A program made the translations under genes and the position numbers. Shown in pieces: positions 12,401-13,036 of a stretch of 13,036 nucleotides of DNA (the first letter of the stretch is position 1; every line of letters begins with the position of its first letter). The notes beneath the pieces are model-generated. The model worked only from the letters and a program-made list of their open reading frames with translations. It ran no database searches and was not told the DNA's origin. The DNA is from Setaria digitata (Eukaryota > Nematoda > Chromadorea > Rhabditida > Setariidae), in contig RCAB01000910.1 in NCBI GenBank assembly GCA_003640385.1, positions 1 through 13,036 on the forward strand. Direction: 5' to 3'.

Positions 12401-13036
12401 TCCTACATTTTAATCTGTTTGGAAATTTTCCTTTCCGATTGCTTATTTTTCGTATAACAGCTAATTTCTGGAATAATTCAAAATATAGAGTACTAGAATA
12501 CATGACAGCAAAGTATGGTATGCAGTAATAATAATCCGATTTTAGTCAAAAATACGGTCTTGATTCTGGATCTCAGTTTGATGAATTTTTGGATTTCTTC
12601 TCTAACAGTTTTTGTTTTGATACCACAATGACAATGCAAGGTTTATATTAAAACTCTATTTTTATATCAATAATAAAATTAAAACCTTTAACTATCAAAA
12701 CTGGTTAATTTTTCCTTCCCTCTTCTTTCCTTTTATTAAAATTTTTTTTTCCCAATTAACGATATACTCACCTTGACATGTGGCTCAAGTAATTTTTGCC
12801 ATAAATTTAGCAATGCTATTAGTGAAAGTTTTCGATTTGATTTTGAAACAATGAATGATTCCATTGCTAATGAACGATTTTTCCAATAATTGTAACGTTC
12901 CGTTTCATCTTTGTGCATCGAACAACGCAATAAAAAAAGCATTAATTTGCAGCTTGCACATGCATTCATTGCTACTTTATAGCGTTTCACTTCACTTAAT
13001 GAACTTTGACATACTGACAGAATCTAAATTAGACGT
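1..13036 (-). CDS. lpd-3: BLTP1 / KIAA1109 / Tweek / LPD-3 homologue, internal part of a giant multi-exon gene (both ends outside window)
   Basis: This span is a gene model of 22 joined exons (w1 at 12772-13023 down to w22 at 1-16), about 1,048 codons in one continuous frame with all splice phases agreeing. Known of the family: BLTP1 proteins are giant (about 5,000 residues in human) bridge-like lipid transfer proteins anchored in the ER. They form a long hydrophobic groove of repeated beta-groove modules that carries phospholipids at ER-plasma membrane contacts; Tweek affects synaptic vesicle recycling and LPD-3 lipid storage. Seen here: alternating polar/hydrophobic strands throughout, and ordered similarity to remembered human sequence, for example FHFNFNMKILHVEMNAKIS (human LVMKLDAKLQGISIGA), NTDVLNMLLY (human TTDLLNHLVF), ATIIFSRTVILFKFP (human AVLITLSRPIVFAQP) and NEDQDVDVSD (human GEEDIDDIAD). 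By order the window covers roughly the third quarter of the protein. VPS13 was considered, but it lacks this ordered match. The alignment is from memory and was not computed. Confidence 0.87.
17..501 (-). other. intron w21-w22 (485 bases)
   Basis: Contains the TAA/ATT repeat at its start and an A-rich stretch (T-rich on the given strand, about 31-53) before the w22 acceptor. No other feature is seen. Confidence 0.65.
425..486. repeat. TAA/ATT microsatellite next to the w21 donor
   Basis: About 16 perfect TAA units (425-473) with a degenerate tail to 486. On the transcribed strand the repeat begins about 16 bases after the w21 donor, so the pre-mRNA carries an AUU-repeat tract right behind that splice site. 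An apparent Asn-rich plus-strand protein here is only this repeat. Confidence 0.95.
502..696 (-). CDS. lpd-3: BLTP1 homologue exon w21 (65 codons, phase 0 to 0)
   Basis: Acceptor CATTTTACAG, then RIGSLMGALRNTHAAINEDQ DVDVSDYEPM, and ends KPEKRIRWVEQK before GTTGAA. Human BLTP1 has IGKRLNALGNTLTTLTGEED IDDIADLN followed by a polar, charged region with KRIVDIRELNEQ, so both the helix with its acidic tail and the basic end are shared. The donor is weak, but reading past it meets a stop after eight codons in the AAT repeat. Confidence 0.88.
697..1131 (-). other. intron w20-w21 (435 bases)
   Basis: AT-rich, with a 16-base T run (856-871) and another near 927-938. Apparent long open frames on both strands here consist largely of Phe or Lys and come from these runs. 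Confidence 0.72.
1132..1308 (-). CDS. lpd-3: BLTP1 homologue exon w20 (59 codons, phase 0 to 0)
   Basis: Acceptor TATGCTACAG, donor GTACGT. Reads SMEESWINGQENTPTNFTFF, then PLGVCKIAIRKVKSSKTERC and KRAASAQFSMKGLLFDIDS. It corresponds to human SWDDWKPEI, VMNACVVPDGTYEVCSRTT and LWKMCGIDVHMDP: the MKGLLFDID / MCGIDVHMD strand and the preceding hairpin are shared. Confidence 0.89.
1309..1943 (-). other. intron w19-w20 (635 bases)
   Basis: AT-rich. Nothing recognised beyond short A and T runs. Confidence 0.68.
1944..2159 (-). CDS. lpd-3: BLTP1 homologue exon w19 (72 codons, phase 0 to 0)
   Basis: Acceptor AATTTTGCAG and consensus donor GTAAGT. Reads LVADNLAMKITLLFHDRIIV CIPLYSNN, then FTSALLFGLKDAQGTVKLIH GAKIEAKFTDFKIVYVENFE L. 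Human BLTP1 has LFLQLTVNDLGICLPI, then TGSALVLTIESTLITACSS and GHFKNFCIRFADGFE in the same order, so the whole exon aligns. Confidence 0.9.
2160..2745 (-). other. intron w18-w19 (586 bases)
   Basis: AT-rich, with T runs at 2248-2263, about 2593-2606 and 2722-2738. The first run is followed on the plus strand by CAGATG, an acceptor look-alike without a usable exon after it. Confidence 0.65.
2746..2865 (-). CDS. lpd-3: BLTP1 homologue exon w18 (40 codons, phase 0 to 0)
   Basis: Acceptor TTGATTTTAG, then AKNILKDFNFSRSFWMEQKM HPTISAENDSEQLSSHSSLL before GTAATT. Human BLTP1 at this place has LNYKAAYDNWNEQRLALHKD: the FW/NW-x-EQ-(K/R) helix is shared, followed in both by a polar linker. Confidence 0.82.
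3118..3216 (-). CDS. lpd-3: BLTP1 homologue exon w17 (33 codons, phase 0 to 0)
   Basis: Acceptor CCTTTTTCAG, then LICIFKISPKNVPDATIIFS RTVILFKFPAIIR before GTTTGT. The match is to remembered human AVLITLSRPIVFAQPVAFDR, so the ...SR-x-(V/I)... strand pair is shared. It is too short to appear in a simple list of long ORFs. Confidence 0.84.
3217..3904 (-). other. intron w16-w17 (688 bases)
   Basis: AT-rich, with a 17-base A run (3621-3637). Its first 110 bases are an open read-through of w16. Otherwise nothing is recognised. Confidence 0.62.
3905..4018 (-). CDS. lpd-3: BLTP1 homologue exon w16 (38 codons, phase 0 to 0)
   Basis: Acceptor TTATTCTAG, then NQIRGSISFCLNFKLGQMIR NEAYQEDELRELADLTTN before GTATAT. 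Human BLTP1 has KLFGKCQVDLNLALGQIVKH QVYEEAG with a Phe/Lys-rich strand after, so LGQMIRNEAYQE / LGQIVKHQVYEE is a close match. The frame stays open for about 36 more codons past the chosen donor (to 3797), but cutting at AAT/GTATAT gives the best continuation into w17. Confidence 0.84.
4229..4363 (-). CDS. lpd-3: BLTP1 homologue exon w15 (45 codons, phase 0 to 0)
   Basis: Acceptor TTAATCCTAG, then ICCENVSPWLKITLTDTTNT and AFRITSEAVNLFLIGRNILN DDIFE before GTTTTA. It corresponds to remembered human LYSLSLQFKGIQVTATTPSM RAVRFETGLIELELSNRL: the FRITSEAVNLFL / VRFETGLIELEL pair is distinctive. Exactly 135 bases and in phase with both sides. Confidence 0.86.
4364..5032 (-). other. intron w14-w15 (669 bases)
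   Basis: AT-rich. Contains an AAT microsatellite (about 4625-4650) and a 19-base T run (4490-4508). No exon is seen. Confidence 0.68.
4625..4650. repeat. AAT trinucleotide microsatellite
   Basis: About eight and a half AAT units in intron w14-w15. Confidence 0.92.
5033..5074 (-). CDS. lpd-3: possible microexon w14 of the BLTP1 homologue (14 codons, phase 0 to 0)
   Basis: SNEDEKGEKVRKKK, ending at a perfect AAG/GTAAGA donor only 62 bases after w13. It falls where human BLTP1 has a charged linker (EHEGTADEDKPK), which supports it. The acceptor is odd: the nearest good site, CTTAACTTAG, would bring in a TAA, so the site used must be the GAG (or AAG) a few bases further on. It may be an optional exon. 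Confidence 0.5.
5137..5297 (-). CDS. lpd-3: BLTP1 homologue exon w13 (2 bases plus 53 codons)
   Basis: Acceptor TTTGTTTAG; GLDQAINTDVLNMLLYSHET, then VIAEIAHIMEIVRSS and FNAEKSDISPFLFHLQ before GTAATA. The start matches remembered human BLTP1 MLEHNLTTDLLNHLVFVQKV FMKEVNEVVQKV without gaps, the helical segment that follows a groove strand pair. Other frames are closed. Confidence 0.86.
5528..5556 (-). CDS. lpd-3: possible microexon w12 of the BLTP1 homologue (29 bases, FVVLVEKIY)
   Basis: One base plus nine codons plus one base, ending before a good GTAACT donor. It restores the frame between w11 (two bases left) and w13 (needs one), giving FVVLVEKIYGGLDQAINTD. A hydrophobic strand is also present at this place in human BLTP1 (LRCVAEIGMLEHN). 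The weak point is the acceptor, which ends GAG with a purine-rich lead. A direct w11-w13 join through a GC donor is the alternative. Confidence 0.4.
5687..5947 (-). CDS. lpd-3: BLTP1 homologue exon w11 (1 base, 86 codons, 2 bases)
   Basis: The frame is open from after a TGA at about 5968, and the acceptor CATTTTAG gives the phase needed by w10 (FGI, F, QFINLTAFSS). It continues AKSTISIENHFITYTSFYSK, then WMRLGSFLIKLPSLIIMYEK and ESYANIIVTVG. Human BLTP1 has at the matching place RFTFELPNHKLCFQSK and IELPPVPMPPV, with similar spacing to the next block. The 3' end is uncertain: a GTTTTTT donor after GGCAT suits microexon w12, while a GC donor three bases earlier would join directly to w13. Confidence 0.72.
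6010..6023. repeat. AT dinucleotide microsatellite
   Basis: Seven perfect AT units in intron w10-w11. Confidence 0.9.
6186..6432. repeat. tandem duplication (122 and 123 bases) flanking a single N (6308)
   Basis: Copy 1 spans 6186-6307 and copy 2 spans 6310-6432. By eye they differ at one base (TGTAAAGC versus TGTGAAGC) and by one T in a homopolymer. The N sits exactly at the junction. It is intronic and not similar to any mobile element I know. Confidence 0.93.
6518..6672 (-). CDS. lpd-3: BLTP1 homologue exon w10 (51 codons plus 2 bases)
   Basis: Follows CCTTTGCAG, starts SLSERHQLAKKDHQ and continues MFHFNFNMKILHVEMNAKIS PSVTATYNLQNTHCFG. This is one of the best matches to remembered human BLTP1 (LVMKLDAKLQGISIGAALLP SLKAEYKMGRMKSHGMTG), nearly gapless. 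The donor is a weak-looking GTTTGT that leaves two bases matching w11. The frame stays open beyond it into a T-rich tail, so the exact 3' end is less certain than the exon. Confidence 0.82.
6673..7111 (-). other. intron w9-w10 (439 bases)
   Basis: AT-rich, with T runs at about 7004-7019 and 7042-7057. No exon fits phase 0 to 0 here. Confidence 0.68.
7112..7268 (-). CDS. lpd-3: BLTP1 homologue exon w9 (1 base plus 52 codons)
   Basis: Starts after CTTTTATAG and reads IYEANNLQNAVNLSIENMKL, then NYIIGSSFVLKRHSNEGQ and an acidic loop TDDEENDKK, ending PSS before the consensus donor GTAAGT. The phase fits w8 (2 to 1) and w10 (0 to 0). The acidic loop probably links two groove strands. Confidence 0.82.
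7269..7616 (-). other. intron w8-w9 (348 bases)
   Basis: AT-rich with several T runs near 7322-7361. No other feature is seen. Confidence 0.7.
7617..7780 (-). CDS. lpd-3: BLTP1 homologue exon w8 (54 codons plus 2 bases)
   Basis: Acceptor TTTATTGTAG; reads IRYNNVYFMIDPKDANQQVT, then FAIQDIKMMITEKGTLDTNA and ends ISTFR plus two bases before GTTTGATT. Joined to w9 it gives FRRIYEANNL. Strand-turn-strand pattern with a DPKDAN turn. Confidence 0.82.
7781..8143 (-). other. intron w7-w8 (363 bases)
   Basis: Plain AT-rich intron. Nothing further is seen in it. Confidence 0.7.
8144..8303 (-). CDS. lpd-3: BLTP1 homologue exon w7 (1 base plus 53 codons)
   Basis: Follows CAATTGCAG, with EMWNQIYGQTMNEEKLNTAK and then FSLTINGNIIISAIKVETKI MDFILLLRIFNSK before GTATGA. 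Upstream in this frame is a TGA, so the acceptor is well placed. The phases fit w6 (2 to 1) and w8 (0 to 0). The alternating strands are typical of the lipid groove. Confidence 0.8.
8304..9115 (-). other. intron w6-w7 (812 bases)
   Basis: Holds a 19-base A run (8405-8423), a 20-base T run (8824-8843), a small GACGTAA repeat near 8450, and the plus-strand exon-like stretch at 8661-8813. No minus-strand exon fits the required phase. Confidence 0.6.
8661..8813 (+). other. exon-like open stretch on the plus strand, inside an intron of the minus-strand gene
   Basis: A T run and CACTAATTTAACAG (acceptor-like) precede 51 open codons, followed by TTT and a GTAAGA donor-like site. It reads FTIKMNDMMDNM, then ISSLFATSELSLRFSDHN and a polar end DDSLSFKF; a Met at 8673 could also start it. 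The minus strand here has stops in all useful frames, so it is not a shadow of the big gene. I recognise no family and found no partner exon on the plus strand. It could be a nested or antisense gene's exon, a decayed gene piece, or chance in AT-rich DNA. Confidence 0.3.
9116..9379 (-). CDS. lpd-3: BLTP1 homologue exon w6 (87 codons plus 3 split bases)
   Basis: The longest exon in the window. It starts after GCTTACAG with one base that completes a lysine codon, then AFAIGSMEMLFPRIEMFYTQ PVLLLL. It continues with a Ser/Thr/Asp-rich low-complexity stretch (about residues 40-65, TTTVTSTDCSDD) and a helical end (KWIKTILNLIREYRMN). It ends two bases into a codon before GTTTGT, and joining to w7 gives NTEMWNQ. 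An open frame runs on past both boundaries but lacks splice-phase support there. Confidence 0.76.
9380..10053 (-). other. intron w5-w6 (674 bases)
   Basis: AT-rich. Contains the 28/29-base tandem duplication around the N at 9763 (listed separately). No exon is supported; a donor-like AACGAAG/GTAAAAG near 9900 has no matching open exon. Confidence 0.65.
9735..9795. repeat. short tandem duplication flanking a single N (9763)
   Basis: Bases 9735-9762 (starting GCAAAATATTAGC, ending ATCACTA) are repeated at 9767-9795 with one extra A. An N and a few bases separate the copies. It is intronic and has the look of two contig ends that overlap but were joined by a placeholder base. Confidence 0.9.
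10054..10184 (-). CDS. lpd-3: BLTP1 homologue exon w5 (43 codons plus 2 bases)
   Basis: Follows acceptor TTTTTGCAG, starts TYSIQLGKNKKGNVQLFLLL and continues DTITVDATFTYNVVMDNRNLNIV with two bases left before GTAATC. Joined to w6 it gives NIVKAFAIG. Paired strands flank a basic turn, as in groove modules. An internal sequence identical to a good donor (GTAAGA, 10160-10165) lies 19 bases into the exon. I did not use it, because the frame stays open past it and the longer exon fits both phases. Confidence 0.76.
10185..10798 (-). other. intron w4-w5 (614 bases)
   Basis: AT-rich, with T runs near 10258-10269 and 10319-10327. No exon, RNA gene or mobile element is recognised. Confidence 0.65.
10799..10885 (-). 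CDS. lpd-3: BLTP1 homologue exon w4 (29 codons, phase 0 to 0)
   Basis: Opens after TTTATTGCAG and ends before GTTTGT, exactly 87 bases and in phase with both neighbours. It reads NYHFVTNVTSWLPFKKLNFS and then FKFKAGEFK, strongly alternating beta-strand sequence typical of lipid-transfer groove modules, and it runs smoothly into TYSIQ of w5. Longer open frames overlap it on both strands and hide it. Phase and character favour this frame, but no remembered homologue segment confirms it. Confidence 0.66.
10886..11324 (-). other. intron w3-w4 (439 bases)
   Basis: AT-rich. Around 11137-11213 there is a degenerate short repeat of TTCTTCTAG/TTTCTAGGTTA-like words. No further exon is supported. Confidence 0.6.
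11325..11395 (-). CDS. lpd-3: BLTP1 homologue exon w3 (2 bases plus 23 codons)
   Basis: A short exon after the strong acceptor TTTTTTCAG. Only one frame is open: FNENHTMKQ, then the hydrophobic run FDILLLAFFWPIFK, ending AAG before GTTAAA. Phase agrees with w2 (1 to 2) and with w4 (0 to 0). The hydrophobic run could be mistaken for a membrane segment but is short and is more likely part of the groove wall. Confidence 0.7.
11532..11670 (-). CDS. lpd-3: BLTP1 homologue exon w2 (46 codons plus 1 base)
   Basis: Follows acceptor TTTTTTAG, starts IVDFSTAKRYSRGVADDG and ends GYGSK with one base left over before GTACTT. That base completes a glycine codon with the first two bases of w3. The exon is rich in Ser, Thr and Ala and looks like a linker or loop rather than groove strands. 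Its last part contains a perfect 10-base inverted repeat, listed separately. Confidence 0.75.
11537..11570. repeat. perfect 10-bp inverted repeat in exon w2, 14-base loop
   Basis: CTACCGTAAC at 11537-11546 is the exact reverse complement of GTTACGGTAG at 11561-11570. The pair lies inside the coding exon, and its nearer arm ends 5 bases before the exon's donor boundary. It is GC-richer than its surroundings and could form a hairpin in the pre-mRNA near the 5' splice site. Confidence 0.8.
11671..12771 (-). other. intron w1-w2 (about 1.1 kb)
   Basis: AT-rich intron with a short A run near 12067. Two open stretches were examined and not called: a minus-strand frame from about 12465 down to 12327 (no usable phase-0 donor) and a plus-strand frame near 12549-12640. 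A tiny possible exon (VFSIPVS) follows a very good TTTTTTTACAG acceptor near 11733, but it would leave an intron of only about 40 bases before w2. Confidence 0.65.
12772..13023 (-). CDS. lpd-3: BLTP1 homologue exon w1 (84 codons, phase 0 to 0)
   Basis: Most upstream exon in the window. It opens after AATTTAG with ILSVCQSSLSEVKRYK and ends EPHVK before a strong GTGAGT donor. It is open over its full length, with charged, probably helical segments (KDETERYNYWKNR) and four cysteines in the first 35 residues, then a hydrophobic stretch ending LLNLWQKLLEPHVK. I recognise no domain in it alone; assignment comes from in-phase joining to w2. The gene continues beyond the right edge, since the acceptor lies only 13 bases from the end of the window. 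Confidence 0.72.

Noticed and set aside
12327..12465. Minus-strand open frame after TTATTCCAG (KLAVIRKISNRKGKF...)
   Set aside because: No phase-0 donor exists before its stop, so it cannot sit between w1 and w2.
12549..12640. Plus-strand open frame after GATTTTAG (YGLDSGSQFDEFLDFF)
   Set aside because: Short, ends at a stop without a donor or partner exon, and resembles no family I know.
1..13036. VPS13 family as the identity of the large gene
   Set aside because: General strand character fits, but the ordered block matches are to BLTP1/KIAA1109 and not to remembered VPS13A or VPS13D sequence.
1..13036. tRNA, rRNA, CRISPR array, bacterial operon or transposon
   Set aside because: No cloverleaf, regular spacer-repeat array, ribosome-binding sites or transposase-like frame was seen on either strand.

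Overview
This window looks like part of a nematode nuclear genome, possibly filarial. It is very AT-rich, with long A and T runs, AAT microsatellites, many small exons and T-rich nematode-like 3' splice sites. I see no bacterial operon, rRNA, tRNA, CRISPR array or complete transposon. The species cannot be fixed from the sequence alone.

Nearly the whole window is the interior of ONE very large gene on the minus strand, read from base 13036 down to base 1. I assembled 22 exons (w1 to w22, about 3.1 kb coding, about 1,048 codons) by asking that each exon be open, be flanked by a usable acceptor and donor, and share its codon phase with both neighbours. The joined protein matches bridge-like lipid transfer protein 1 (BLTP1: human KIAA1109, fly Tweek, worm LPD-3). 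From exon w10 onward it follows, in order and almost without gaps, the human sequence as I remember it. The start, the N-terminal membrane anchor, the C-terminal domain and the stop all lie outside the window.

Right part (13036-7112, exons w1-w9): the assignment rests on phase continuity and beta-strand-rich character. Middle (6672-5033, w10-w14): clear BLTP1 similarity, with two uncertain microexons. Left part (4363-1, w15-w22): clear BLTP1 similarity. Every intron from w13 to w22 is phase 0. The gene is cut by the left edge inside w22.

The rest is intronic: homopolymer runs, microsatellites, two near-perfect tandem duplications that each flank a single N (probably assembly seams), and one exon-like open stretch on the plus strand (8661-8813). 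The protein is expected to form a hydrophobic groove that moves phospholipids between the ER and the plasma membrane. I did not find a new biological system. The points worth a second look concern gene structure, splice-site choice and assembly quality.
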